Positions 25,101-37,409 of a DNA stretch of 64,000 nucleotides are shown here, in pieces (position 1 is the first letter of the stretch; every line of letters starts with the position of its first letter). Under the pieces are notes generated by a model. That model was not told the origin of the DNA and ran no database searches. It saw nothing but the letters and a program-made list of their open reading frames with translations. The DNA comes from Ichthyophthirius multifiliis (Eukaryota > Ciliophora > Oligohymenophorea > Hymenostomatida): assembly GCF_000220395.1 (NCBI RefSeq), contig NW_004086990.1:1-64000 (forward strand), given 5' to 3'. The position numbers and the translations under genes were made by a program.

Positions 25101-25728
25101 TGATTATTTCAATAGGTTTATTTTAGAGAGGCTGATAAGTCGTTTCTTATAGTTGCTTTATTTGTTTGCTTAATTTTTATATTTTATTTCAGATATTTTT
25201 ATGAGTTATTTCTCATGTTTGAATGTGCAGGTCTAGGAATAACAAAAATAGAAAAAAAGAGATGTTTTATAAATAAAGATATGGTTAATAAAAAAAATAC
25301 AATAATATAAATATTTATTAAATGAATAATTTTTATTGGTAATTTATTTTGTTTTTCATTCTAATTTTTTCAATAAAATGCAAAATTATAAAGATATTAA
25401 ATTTTGCCAATTTTCTTATAAAATTATGTATATTAAAATAAGAAATATTTTAGTAAGGACAAAAAATAAATATTTAATACTAAAAGTAGTCAATATATAT
25501 TTGTTTTAAATTGAATTTATATGATTATATTATATAATATTGTATTTAATTAAAATTTTGTTGTATTTTTTTTATAATTATAATAAATTAAATATTAGTA
25601 ATAATTTTTGATTAATTAAAATCTTTGATAATGATTAATTTTTATAATATTTATCTTTATATATATAATATATTATATAATTTTATACTTCAAAAATAAT
25701 TTTATTATATATTTATTCCTAAATAAAG
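22122..25728. other. AT-rich gene-poor region
   Basis: No gene supported. A TA run lies near 22.37-22.39 kb. A G+C-richer island at 24.0-24.3 kb, flanked by an 11-bp direct repeat, is listed separately. A second, weaker patch of higher G+C at 24.7-25.25 kb has no reading frame that I could interpret. Confidence 0.6.
24001..24306. repeat. G+C-richer island between 11-bp direct repeats
   Basis: TATAACATCAA occurs at 24001-24011 and again at 24296-24306. The 284 nt between them are noticeably richer in G and C than the DNA on either side. The two ends are not inverted repeats of each other. The arrangement resembles a short insertion with a target-site duplication or a remnant of an internal eliminated sequence. 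Weak matches to Pol III boxes (TGGCTAAG at about 24134 and GTTTCGATATC at about 24238) are too far apart to be convincing. No coding frame is seen. Confidence 0.35.
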
Positions 25729-26810
25729 ATGCCTCTAATATTAATATGTGGTATCCCTGGATCAGGAAAAACGACAAGAGCAAAAAAAATAAAAGAATTT
25801 TTAGAAGTAGAGCATAATTGCAAGGTTATTCATATAAATGAAGAAAATTTGGAATTGAATAAATAAGAAGCATATAAGGGTAATCATCATTTGAATTATT
25901 TAATTATATTTTTATATTTATATAAATTATATAAAAAAAAAAAAACTAAAAAGACTTTTAAGCTGAAAAGTTTACAAGAGGATACTTAAAATCAAATGTA
26001 GAAAAAAACTTAACGAATCAAGCAGTTATTATATTAGATTCACTTAATTATATTAAAGGTTTTTATTTAAATCTTTTAGAAAAATGTATTTTTTAATTTT
26101 ATAGGTTATAGATATGAAATGTTTTGTTTAGCAAGATCTAATAAAACATAACATTGTGTAATATATTGTGAGGCAGATATTAAAATAGCAAGAGAATATA
26201 ATTAATAAAATTAGAATAATTTTACTGAAGACATGTATATTATTTTTTATTTCGATTAGTAAATTAAGTATTTTAAAATAGGCTTGTTGACTATAGTAGT
26301 AGAATGGAAATTCCAAATTAAAAAAGTAATAACATTTTATTTCTTATTAATAGCAAAAATAAATAGATAGATGGGATTCGCCATTATTTCATTTGAGAAT
26401 AAATGAATAAACACCTTGCTAAGAAATCGCAAATGTTTTACTTTTTTAAACTAAAAAGTCAAAAGATCCTGTTTCTACAGCACCAGTAATAAAAATAATT
26501 TAAAAAAAAAAAAAAATTATATAAGGAAATATAGTACGATGCTAATTTTTTATAAGAGATTGATAAAACAGTACAATAAATTATAGAAGAATTTATGTAA
26601 AAATAATAAGAAAATATATAATCAAATGTAATTACGTTTTCAAATTGTGCTGAAAAATTAATTGTAAATAATTAAATTTCACTAATCGAGCTTAAAAAAA
26701 TCAAACAGGAGTATTTAAAAATATGTAAACATACTCCACCTAAAAAAATTGAAGATATTGGCGTATTTTTTGTTATTTATTTATAGAAATTTATAGATAG
26801 ATAGAAATGA
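25729..26810 (+). CDS. KTI12-like P-loop protein (Elongator partner)
   Basis: Homologue of KTI12, a P-loop protein that works with Elongator in tRNA wobble-uridine modification. Exons: 25729-25879, 25954-26058, 26105-26234, 26282-26485, 26526-26810; introns of 40-74 nt. Motifs: start MPLILICGIPGSGKTTRA (Walker A right after the ATG, as in the family), VIILDSLNYIKGYRYEMFC (Walker B-like block plus the family signature DSxNYIKGYRYE), RWDSPLFHL, and the C-terminal YDANFLQEIDKTVQQII helix followed by ISLIELKKIKQEY and HTPPK. Exons sum to 875 nt, one base short of a whole number of codons. The deficit lies at a six-A run near 26.32 kb, just before RWDSP, and one extra A restores the family match, so a homopolymer read error is likely. 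Predicted length about 291 residues, close to yeast KTI12. Confidence 0.9.
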
Positions 26811-27080
26811 TTTTTTTATAAATATGTTTTATTTTTAAATTTGTATTTATAATATGAATAACAATGGATATATCTTATTTTTATTAATTTATTATTATAT
26901 TTATTTAATTTTATATAACAAAGTATATAAAATGTTAATATTAATATGAATAGTTATTTTATATACTATTAATTTTAACATATTAAAATCAACTTTTCTT
27001 CTTCTCCTATTAATAAAAAGTCTATTCTAAAAATGCTAATATGAGTATTTTCTAAAATTATATAAATAAATAAATTATCA
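26811..27080. other. AT-rich spacer
   Basis: Pure AT-rich DNA between the KTI12 stop and the left border of the duplicated locus. Nothing else is seen. Confidence 0.7.
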
Positions 27081-27933
27081 TATTCTTTTAAAAAAAATTA
27101 ATAATTATAAAATAATAAAAATTTTGATAAATATCTTTACTTTTTATTTATTATTATAATTGTATTTTTATATAGTTTTATCCCATTTTTTTAATATATC
27201 AACATAAATATATTTTTATTTTTTTCTTATAAATTAATATAATCTTAATTAGTGGTGTATTGATACTTATATTGCAGATGCTGATATTTTATCGGATTAT
27301 ACGTCTATATATTTAATTTTACATATTGTTTTTCTTAATTTTTTTAAAAAAATTAGTTCAATTTTAAAAATTGAGGGCAATATCCTATTTTTCTCTCCGT
27401 TTTTTTTGTTTGATTAATTTTTTTTAAAAAAATTGTAATAATATGAATAAGTAATTTTTAAAAATAGATATATCAGAAGTTTTTCGATATTTACTGATAC
27501 TATCTTTTTATATATATTTTTTTAGCTTTCATTATAAAATTGGAGATAATAATAATAAATCAAATTTACATTTTTTGATTATTTTTAAAAATTATAAATA
27601 AAAAACTTAAGTTTTTTATTTCTCTTATTGATTTTTTACTATATGTTTGTATATTTTATTTTATGATTAATTTTTTGTTTATTTATAAAATATTTGATTA
27701 TAAAATAAAATTAATTTTGAAAAAAATAGTAGTAAATTAAATTTAATTTTTTTATATAAAAGTTAACAATTTTTTCATTTTTAATTAATTTCAAATTTAA
27801 TAATAGAAACTATTAATTTATTGCATTCAAATATAATAATATGCTCTCTTGAAAGAAAGATTAATTAAAATCTAATTTTATGATATATATTCAATTTAAA
27901 AATCTTTTAAAATCTGTTAGTAAAATTATATTC

Positions 27934-27996
<63 letters not shown>

Positions 27997-28329
27997 TTTA
28001 TTAATTCTTTCTATTATTTGAAATACCAGTATGATGCATTTTTATAGCTAAATGCTTATTATTATTTAAAGAAATTATATGTTCTTATTGTTTTTATATA
28101 TATTATTAAGATGTCTAAATTTAAATTGCATTATTAATTTTAGTATTTTAATCCAACATAATTTGTTAATATTATTACATTTAGAACATAAATTATTATT
28201 ACGTATTGATAATATAAGGTTAATATCAGATCACTGATAAAAAATGAGGTTTAATTTTTTTATTTTATTTCATTCTATTTTTATTTAATATAATTTAAAA
28301 TATTTATGTTTAGTTTTAATTTTTTGTTT
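27081..28329. repeat. First copy of a locus duplicated across the N gap
   Basis: Left flank 27081-27269, a unique middle of about 670 nt, then a (TA)n run at about 27941-27992 and a right flank to 28329. Left and right flanks recur at 28350-28533 and 29204-29578, in the same order and orientation, with differences almost confined to homopolymer lengths. The middles are not alike in either orientation. The right flank stops abruptly at the Ns. Confidence 0.9.
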
Positions 28330-28349
28330 NNNNNNNNNNNNNNNNNNNN
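28330..28349. other. Run of 20 Ns (scaffold gap)
   Basis: Unsequenced join between two contigs. The size of 20 looks like a placeholder, not a measured distance. Confidence 0.98.
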
Positions 28350-29201
28350 NTATTCTTTTAAAAAAATTAATAATTATAAAATAATAAAAATTTGATAAAT
28401 ATCTTTACTTTTATTTATTATTATAATTGTATTTTATATAGTTTATCCCATTTTTTAATATATCAACATAAATATATTTTTATTTTTTTCTTATAAATTA
28501 ATATAATCTTAATTAGTGGTGTATTGATACTTAATATTTATCACAATACTTTTAAATTTAAATATAAATAATTTAAAATAAATATATTTTTAAAATAAAA
28601 TTTAATAAATTTCATATAATATAATTTTAAATATTATTTATTTTACTTAGTAACTAACATTTTATTATTTTTAAAAAAAATAAATAATTATTTAATAATT
28701 TTTTAAAAAATTTCTATTAGTTAAAAATATACTTTCTAGTCTATTTTTAGTTATAGAATATATATATCCATTTTTTAAGCTTAGTCCCTTTAAAAAATGA
28801 ATAAATTCATTATTATAGTCTAATTCTATTGGACTAAGTAAAAAACTTATCTACTAATTATTATTTTTAGAAATTTTGATTTAAAACTTAATATTTTAGA
28901 AAAGAAAGGTTTTCATTGTATATTTAAGAATTTTATTTTTCGAATTGTTTTAAAAAATTCTTAAGGCTATAAAGAAATAAATTAGTTATTATTTAATTTA
29001 ATTTTTTAATTTTTTGTAAAAGTTAAGATTTTTGTTATTAAGTTTATTCGCTTTTAAAATTATTGTAACGCTTTATTAAGTATAGATATTTTTTTATTTT
29101 CTTAAAAGTAAATTTTATTTAATCTAATTATTTTTAAATTAGTTTTCTTGATTATAAGTTAAATGTAATATTTTTATTAATTTAATATTAGATTTCATAT
29201 T

Positions 29202-29244
<43 letters not shown>

Positions 29245-29578
29245 TTTATTAATTCTTTCTATTATTTGAAATACCAGTATGATGCATTTTTATAGCTAAA
29301 TGCTTATTATTATTTAAAGAAATTATATGTTCTTATTGTTTTATATATATTATTAAGATGTCTAAATTTAAATTGCATTATTAATTTTAGTATTTTAATC
29401 CAACATAATTTGTTAATATTATTACATTTAGAACATAAATTATTATTACGTATTGATAATATAAGGTTAATATCAGATCACTGATAAAAAATGAGGTTTA
29501 ATTTTTTATTTTATTTCATTCTATTTTTATTTAATATAATTTAAAATATTTATGTTTAGTTTTAATTTTTTGTTTTGT
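28350..29578. repeat. Second copy of the duplicated locus
   Basis: Begins at the gap with the same left flank as 27081-27269, diverges at 28534 after GATACTTA, and rejoins at the (TA)n run near 29204. It then matches the first copy's right flank until that copy ends, and continues into unique sequence. At almost every difference in the shared flanks, this copy is one base shorter in a run of A or T. The middle contains a short hairpin-like pair CTTAGTCC / GGACTAAG near 28.78-28.84 kb, but no gene. Confidence 0.9.
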
Positions 29579-30229
29579 TTTTAGTATATTATAATTTTTT
29601 AAATATTATTAATTAATATGGTTATAAATTTTTATATTTATATATCATTAAATTTAATAAAAGAAAATGTTTCTCTAAAAATTTAAATTTTAAAACTTAT
29701 ATTCCAAAATAAATTTCTATATAATTATATTTAATAAAAATATTATATTTCTAATATTTATTAATTTTATATCATTATTTTTTTTATATTTTTATTGTAT
29801 TTCATAAATTATCTAATTGCAATTCTTTACAAATTCTTTATTCTAATTTAACATAAATTATGTTTAAAAACATTAAATGGACAATCTTTAGCAAAATTAA
29901 TATTTAAATAATTTAAATTTTAAATATTTTATTAATACCTTTAAAAAAAAATTAAAAACAACAATTATTTCTAAATATTAGTAATATTGTATGTTTTCAT
30001 TCATAATATAATTAAAATAATATAATAAGCAAACAGCAAAATTATATTAATATTGATTTCCATAATGTTTATAAACAATAACAAAATCGTTTAATGCTGT
30101 TAAAGACAAAAAAATTATTAAAATTTTTAATTTTTACAAAGTGATTTCTTCCATCCAAAAGATTTTAAAAATAATTAAAAATAAAAATAACTTATTTTTA
30201 TTTTAAAATAAAAAATTAATATATAATAC
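29579..30229. other. AT-rich DNA, possible 3' part of the C2 gene
   Basis: The frame of the minus-strand C2-domain gene stays open here (no TGA) and includes a slightly G+C-richer segment at 30.03-30.17 kb. I cannot tell whether this is a terminal exon or untranslated DNA. Confidence 0.4.
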
Positions 30230-31392
30230 ATCAAAAAAGTTTGGAATAAAAATCATAAAATAAGTTGAAATTAATATTCCTACTATTATTAGTATCATAT
30301 ATAATAGCATCGTCTAGCTTTCATAAAACAGTTTTTTTTATTTATTTTATTATAACTTGTATTCTTTGATATTTATTTGAGTTTGATATTTAGTAAATTC
30401 TTTTGGAAAAAGTTACTAATATTACTAAAGCTAATATTATTACTCTGCTAATTATTAATCTAATATAACTATCTATTCACAATATCTCTCATTAAGATAA
30501 TAAAGTTATTTATTCTAATAAAGAAAAATTAATAATTTTATTAAGTTATATAATTATGAATATAAATATAATACTTTGTTATATATCCATTAGAGTTAAA
30601 GAGTAATATATCCAATCATTTAGTTTTCTATTTTTGAATGAATTTCGTATGTAATTTCCTATAATTACTAATCCTCCAATATATCTATATTTATAAAAAA
30701 GCATCCTAGAGTGTTTTATTTTTTACTATTTTAAACTTCTATTTCAATTTGTTTGGTATCTACTTAAACTGGACTATTAATAAAATATTATAATATTATT
30801 ATTTTTTTTAATACAAGAAATATATTTGTTTGAAGTCTTATGATTTATTTTCAATTTTAGGTGACTTTTGAACATTCATATCAACTTTAATTAAAATTTA
30901 AACATCATATTTTTTCAATATTAAATCTTATATTTGAGCATTTTTTATATGACAATATAAAATAGAATTTTCTTAAGTAGAGTTTTGTAAAAAACTGCTT
31001 TATTTATTTAGAGATAATTATAAGTTATCATTTACTTATTATTATTGGCTTTTAAGGTTGATTTTTAATTATTCATTTTCTTTTAATTTTTCTGTCAATT
31101 TTTTTTTCATCTAAATAAGTCTTAACAAAATTTTCTAAGTTTACAATAGAATCTGGATTTTATTAGTTTTTATTTTATTAAACATTAAATAATTATTCAA
31201 TTATTAACTCTTTTTCTTTCTAAACAGACTTTATTGTATTATTTTAATAAAATTAAGAATGAATATATATTTTACTATTTTGTATAATATTTCTTTTGTT
31301 TATTCTAAAGTAACTTTTTAATTAATATCTTAATGCACATCTTTTATGCAATCAATAATAAAATCAAATTCATTTTAATTGTTATTAAACAT
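30230..31392 (-). CDS. C2-domain protein with C-terminal membrane segment
   Basis: Start ATG at 31392. Exon 1 is 31276-31392, intron 31229-31275 (47 nt), exon 2 30815-31228, intron 30774-30814 (41 nt), then exon 3. The N-terminal third is helical and Gln/Glu/Lys-rich (coiled-coil like). A C2-like beta domain follows: LYCHIKNAQIQDLILKKYDV, then after the intron QIEIEVQNSKKQNTLGCFFI and GYITLQLQWIYNKV, the strand pattern of C2 domains ending in a 'QWIY' edge strand. C2 domains bind membranes or Ca2+; the usual Asp ligands are mostly missing. Near the C-terminus is a strongly hydrophobic span (MLLYMILIIVGILISTYFM), suggesting a tail anchor. One frame slip occurs at a nine-A run (about 31.11 kb); removing one A also makes the next intron phase agree. 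The stop is not resolved; 30230 is nominal. Confidence 0.6.
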
Positions 31393-32281
31393 GTATATTA
31401 TTTTATTATTATTATTATATTTTATAATTATTATAGCTATTTTTATTAATAAATAAATTATTTAATTATTTAAGTTTTAATTAATTTTTTTTTTATAAAA
31501 TAATTTAATAAAAAAATAATGTTTTACAAATTATTTTATTTTTATATTTTTAAAAAGGTTTTTAATTTATAATTTAGTAATAAATAAATAATTTAATATT
31601 AATAATTAATATATTTTAGTTTTAATATAATCTAATAAAAATAGATTATTTATTTGATATAAAATGCTATTTATAAATTTATATGTAAATTTTGAAAAGT
31701 TTAAAATTTTTTATTATTAATATAATCAAGAATACATTTTTTTAAATTTTCTTTTGGTATTATAATAAGTATTTAGACTTAATTGTTTTGTTTTGTTTTT
31801 GTTTAAATTTATAATTTATATAGTAATCAATTTTTAACTCAATATTTATTTGTTTTAGCAATTACAAATCAAGTTTAATAAAAATATTAAATTTTTAAAT
31901 ATGTATTTAATATAAAGTTACATAAAAATATTTAATAAATTAAATTAATTAAAAATAAAAAATATAGTTGATTTTAATATATTTAAATCTAAAATACTAA
32001 AATTAAAGTACAAATACTAATAACACAAATAAATAGACTATTGAATAACTATTATATTTGTAAAAAAAAATAGTCTTAAACCCATGCTTTTTTCTTTTTT
32101 ATATTTTAACAATATTTGTATTAAAATAAATTTAAATTTACTTTGATATGAATAAACAATTTTTTGTAATTATGATAAATAATATATAGTATACAGTTAA
32201 TAGTTGTGTATGATTAAATTGATTTTATAAAAAATTAAAAAAATAATTTTAAAATTTATATATATATATTTATTTTCAATT
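31393..32281. other. AT-rich spacer
   Basis: Lies between the divergent side of the C2 gene and the tRNA terminator. No coding or RNA signal is seen. Confidence 0.7.
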
Positions 32282-32290
32282 TAAAAAAAT
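32282..32290 (-). terminator. RNA polymerase III T-run terminator
   Basis: A run of seven T on the minus strand, directly downstream of the tRNA gene, the standard Pol III stop signal. Confidence 0.75.
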
Positions 32291-32291
32291 A

Positions 32292-32372
32292 CGTCAGCTA
32301 CAGGATTTGAACCTGTGCGGGCAAGCCCAGTTGATTTCGAGTCAACCTCCTTAACCACTCGGACAAACTGAC
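32292..32372 (-). tRNA. tRNA-Ser, anticodon CGA
   Basis: Class II tRNA of 81 nt without CCA. The acceptor stem GTCAGTT pairs with AGCTGAC (one G-T wobble), with G as discriminator. The D arm is TCCGAGTGGTTAAGGA. The anticodon arm is GTTGA / TCAAC around loop CTCGAAA, so the anticodon is CGA, reading UCG serine codons. The long variable arm (TGGGCTTGCCCGC) is typical of serine tRNA. The T arm ACAGG-TTCAAAT-CCTGT serves as B box. No intron. It is not one of the glutamine tRNAs that read the reassigned UAA/UAG. Confidence 0.97.
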
Positions 32373-33611
32373 AATTTTAATATATATAATACTTATTGCA
32401 TTTATTATTAAATGTTATGTTTTAATATTTTTTGTAAAAAATTAAGTTTATAAAATATTATTTATAAAATAATTTACTTTTATTTGTTTTTTTAATATAT
32501 TTTATATAAAATATTATAAACTAATTTTATTTTATTTTCAAATCCAAGTTAATAATTTATAAATTTTTATGTTTTTTATAATAATTCAAAGAATAAATAA
32601 GTAATTCTTTATAAAAAAATAGATAAATTAATGCATCCTTAGTTTGTTTTTAAAACATTAAATTATATATATACTTATATTTTATACTTTTTTCAGTTAT
32701 TTTAATTAAAGATATTAAAGAATTAATATAGCTCATTTTATAAATTAAATTCTTTTCAAGAAATAAACAATTAGGATGTATGTGTAAATGGAGCTTAAAA
32801 ACATATTTTGATAATTTATTGATAAATAATTATAAAATATATGCTTTTTTAAATTCAAAGTATATTAATATTTTAAAATTAATTTGATTATTTTTATGTT
32901 ATTTTAATAATCTAAAAATAAAATATTATAGATAAATAGATTTAAATAAACATTAGTTTCATTTTTAAAATAAAAGTTTACTAATAAAATCATTTTTTTT
33001 ATTAAATTACTGCTACTAATAATTTAATAATTGATTTAGAGAAAGCTTAAATATTATATACTCTTAATTATCATTTTTAATATTAATATATAATTTTTTT
33101 AGTATAAAGTATATAAATAATATTTAAAATAAATCCTTATAATTTTAAATTTGCTCCTAATTTCCAGAAAATGTTATATTAATGCTCTATTTTTATTTAA
33201 AAATTAATATTTCAATAAATATAAATACTTATCGGAAAAACTTACTTTGTTTTCTTCTTCTTTTTTAATTTTAAATCCAAGCAATATATTTGAAACTTTT
33301 TAAAAAAATGATAAATTATTTGAAAAAAAATTGAAAAATATTTATTATAAGTATATATAAAAAATAAAATATATTTAATTATACAACCATCTTTTAAAAA
33401 TATTGAAATTTAATAAAACTCAAATTTAATCAAATTTAATAATTGGTTTAAACTTTTTATTAAATTCCAAAAAATTTTAAAAGTATTTAAATCATATAAT
33501 TAAAATATTTTACTTTTTTAATTTATTAAATAATAATATTTAATATTTTAAATATATTTGTCTATAAAAAATAAATATAAATATATAGTAAATAAATAAT
33601 TTTTTATAAAA
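32373..33611. other. AT-rich spacer
   Basis: Upstream of the tRNA gene on its strand and upstream of the next plus-strand gene. No motif beyond general T- and A-richness is seen. Confidence 0.7.
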
Positions 33612-35987
33612 ATGGATAAATTTGAAATATTTTTAGATTAAAACGAAACTTAATATATAATAACTATTAAAAGTGAATTATTTCCTCAAAAGACAAAATA
33701 TAAAGATTCATTTTAATTGCAATAAGTATAACATGAAATAATAAAAGATATGATTTTTCATATAGACGATATGTCATTAAAAATAGAATTAGGTAAATTA
33801 GGATTAAAAAAATTAAATCCATATAAAGTCTTAAAAAATATACTTAAAAAAATAAATAATCATTTAAAAGAAGAATAATAGTTATCAATAATATAGGATA
33901 TTTTTCCATAAGTCTAAGAATATTAATTTACACCAATATCATTTGATTTTAAATATAATTTTAATTAATTTAGAAACAAATAAAAATACGAATATATAAG
34001 GTAAATAAAAATTATAAAACACTATACTTATATAAATATAATATTTAAAAATTTATGTATAATTAAATACAATATCATTTGTTGTATATAAAATATAAAA
34101 ATATCCTTTTCAATATTTTGAATTTTATTATATTTTATTTTTTTAGTTTTATTAAAAATTCTTATTATATATAAATATTTAGAAAAATTAATTTAAATAA
34201 AAATTTTAATCATATAAAATATTAAATTAAATAAATAACCTTAATTTAATTAAATATTAATAAAGACTATCCAATATCTTGCAAGCAGACATTTATAAAG
34301 AAGTATAAACGAAAAATAGTAATGAATAAACGTATTATATAACTTTTTTACTTCCTTAAATAAATTAATAAGGTTAATAGGTAAAACTTCTATTATTTTT
34401 TTTAATCAAAAAGTTATATTTAATTTACTTAATAAATATTTTAAAAATATCTTTATATTAATATATAATTAAATTTTTTTATAAAAGGATAACAAAGAAT
34501 ATAAAGAGTATTTATTTTATTATAATATATTTAAATCTATAAAATCGCTATTTTTGGGAGGATTTAATTTATATTCTGCTAATGATATTTATTAAAATGT
34601 ATTAGAGACCTAACTTTTGCCTTATTTAATAGTTAATTAATTATAATTCTAGTTTAACTATATTATTGAATAATAACTTCTGCATGAATACGGAACTTAT
34701 CTATATTAAATAATAAAAAACATTTAAGTTTTACCTATGAAATAAGTTTTAATCCTCAGTGTTTAAAAGTTATAATAAAAAGAATAATAAACATTTACCT
34801 CATCACTTTCTTGTATTTAACTATTTTTTGAAAATTGTTAAACATGCTATAATTAATTCAAAAAGATTAAAGATTAAATTCATTTATTATTTAATTAAAT
34901 AAAAAAATAGAAGTTACAAATAGAAAAAAACCTAAATTAATAAGATATTTTAAATGATAGAGAATTTCAAAAAAAGCTAATTGAAATTAAATAATAAAAT
35001 ACTGATAAGAATTAACAAAATAAACATGAATATAAAATAAAACTATTCAATAATTGTCCAAAAGTTACAGAAAGAAATGTTTATAATATTTAGTCTTTTT
35101 TTAATTTAATGCTTAAAAATTATAAATTTTACAAATTAGTAAATAATTAAATGTCTTTTGAATATAAGGACTAAAATGAATTAGAAAAAATATTTATTAG
35201 TATTTTTGGATTACTGCAACTTTATAATAACTTTGTTTAAATAAATGCATATTTAGATAAAAAAAATTAGTCCTAAGATAAACAGCTTGAATTAATTTAA
35301 CAAGATTAAGGAAGAAATTAGGAATCTAATTAAACATTTTGGAAAATGAGTGCTTAAGGACATAATTATTATCTTCAAATCATATGTAGAAATTTTAATG
35401 ACATATTTATTTTTGAAGAAGAAATAAGACACTCAAATAATAATAATGTAAATTTAAATTCTAGTGATAACTTATTATTTTAATAAGGACTTAAATTTGT
35501 ATATTAAAATTTGAAAGCTTAGAATTTTAATAATTTAGAAGAGCCTATTGACTTTTTAAACAAAGGAATTAGTGTTATAGAAAAGTTTTTGCTTTATGGA
35601 GACAAAATTTAAAAAAAGTTAATTTCTGATATTATGATGTTAAAAAATGAAATCGAAATAGACTTTAGAGTTTATAGTATTGAAGACACATTTGCAAAGA
35701 AAATAGTATAAGAAAAATAAAACTAAAATAATATTCAAATATCAAGTTTTAATCAGCTTTTTAAAATACAGTTAAGTCAAAAAAATATACCTTAACATAA
35801 TTAACAAAGCTTATAAAATCACATTCGATTGTATTAAGATGGATTTATTGTTGGATATATAAATTCTTATGCAAATGGTATTTACTCATAAACTATAGAT
35901 TATTATCCTGAATAGAATTTATATAAAAGGGATAATATAGCTGAATTTTTACAATATTATTTAAAAAAACTCTAATATTAAAAATGA
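33612..35987 (+). CDS. Large helical protein, family not recognised
   Basis: Multi-exon gene with ATG at 33612 and TGA at 35985-35987. Exon 1 (to about 34000, about 129 codons) has a folded-looking start (MDKFEIFLDQNETQYIITI) and the segment HIDDMSLKIELGKLGLKKLN. A small middle exon lies near 34.28-34.37 kb. A long final exon from about 34.49 kb carries hydrophobic/aromatic helices (LFLGGFNLYSANDIYQNVLE), a Gln/Lys-rich linker, and a C-terminal region with WKMSAQGHNYYLQIICRNFN and LYQDGFIVGYINSYANGIYS. No transmembrane span and no catalytic motif that I can name. Base composition and many in-frame TAA/TAG Gln codons without TGA over 1.5 kb support a real gene. It may be a scaffold subunit of a larger complex, but this is only an impression from the helical content. 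Exact intron borders between 34.0 and 34.49 kb are uncertain. Confidence 0.6.
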
Positions 35988-37409
35988 AAAAATAGATTTA
36001 TATTATTGTTATATTAAAAAATTATTCGGAATTTTTTTTTAAAAATAAATAAATTAAAAATAATAAATTAATATCTTTAAAATTTATGTTAAGAAAAGGT
36101 AATCCATAGAAAATTAAATTACTTTTTTTAAACAGCCCAAAAATCAAATATTATTTATAAATATCAAAAATTAATTTAACATAATATAAAAGTATATCCC
36201 TTTATAATTCCTTTCATTAAAAAAGTTAAAAACTCTTATATTAATAAATTCAAAGTATTTTTATCGTATTTTATATAAATCATTAATATATATAATTAAA
36301 TTCTAAAGATAATATATTCATAAAAAAAAAATAACAATAGAAAATAAATATATAATAAAAGCATTAAAAGAAATATGACTAATTTGTAACAAAAATAAGA
36401 CTATATCTCAATAAAAATAAAATTTTAGAAAATTGAAATGTTAAAATAATAAATGCGATAAGAAATATTTTATGTAAAAATAAATAAAAATTTTGAAAAA
36501 TTAAAATAAAAGAGGTAAAATAAAAATACAATATTTTAATAAATTTGTATATGAGAGAGATTGCTATTGTTTTAATTAAAAAAATAATTTTTTAAAGAAA
36601 ATAGGATAAAATTTAAATAGTTAACTAATTTTTAAATTTAAATAAAAGATAAAATAAAACATAAAAAATATAATTTATTTAAAAAACTAAAGATATATTT
36701 GATATTATTTTTAAAAATAATTTATGATATTTTTTATAAAAAAAAAAATCATATAATAATAAATAAACGATGAATTATTTGCATATAAATAAAAAAAAAA
36801 AAATATTTTGATAAAAAATAATAATATTTATATAAAAGCTAGTATAAAAAATTAGTTCTTACAAATAAATATTATTAGATAAAATATATTAATTAAATAA
36901 AAAAAAAAAAAAAAATTATAATGTTTAAAAAAGGAAAAATATAAATTAAAAAAATATATAAAATAATAAAAACATTATTTTATAAATATAAAAATGAAAA
37001 TGTTAAAACTTAAATAATTACATAAGTAATAAAAAAAATAAAAACAAAAATAATAATATATAATTGTATAAAAGTTGAAAAAATATGAAAATAATAATAA
37101 TAATCAATAATTAATATAATAAAAAAAAAAAAAATTGAATAAAATATAATATTGAAAAAATTAGATAATAAAATATATATATAGTTATTTTTATATTTAA
37201 AAATTTATTAATTAAAATAAATATATATATATTATTTATTTATTTATATATTTATATATTTATATATATATATATATATATTTTTTTTTTTTTTATTATT
37301 ATTATATTATATATTTAAATATCTTTATTTTATATATATTTTCTTTTTATTTATTAATATTTTTTTATTATTTTTTTAAATATATAATCTATATTTTTTA
37401 TTATAACTT
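35988..37409. other. A-rich spacer
   Basis: Very A-rich on the plus strand, with poly-A runs and a TA/T run block at about 37.21-37.30 kb. No gene is seen. Confidence 0.7.

Noticed and set aside
28770-28845. CTTAGTCC / GGACTAAG inverted pair as a hairpin or element end
   Set aside because: Only eight base pairs with a long loop and no further structure.
27270-29203. Inversion as the explanation for the two different middles of the duplicated locus
   Set aside because: The reverse complement of one middle shows no match to the other.
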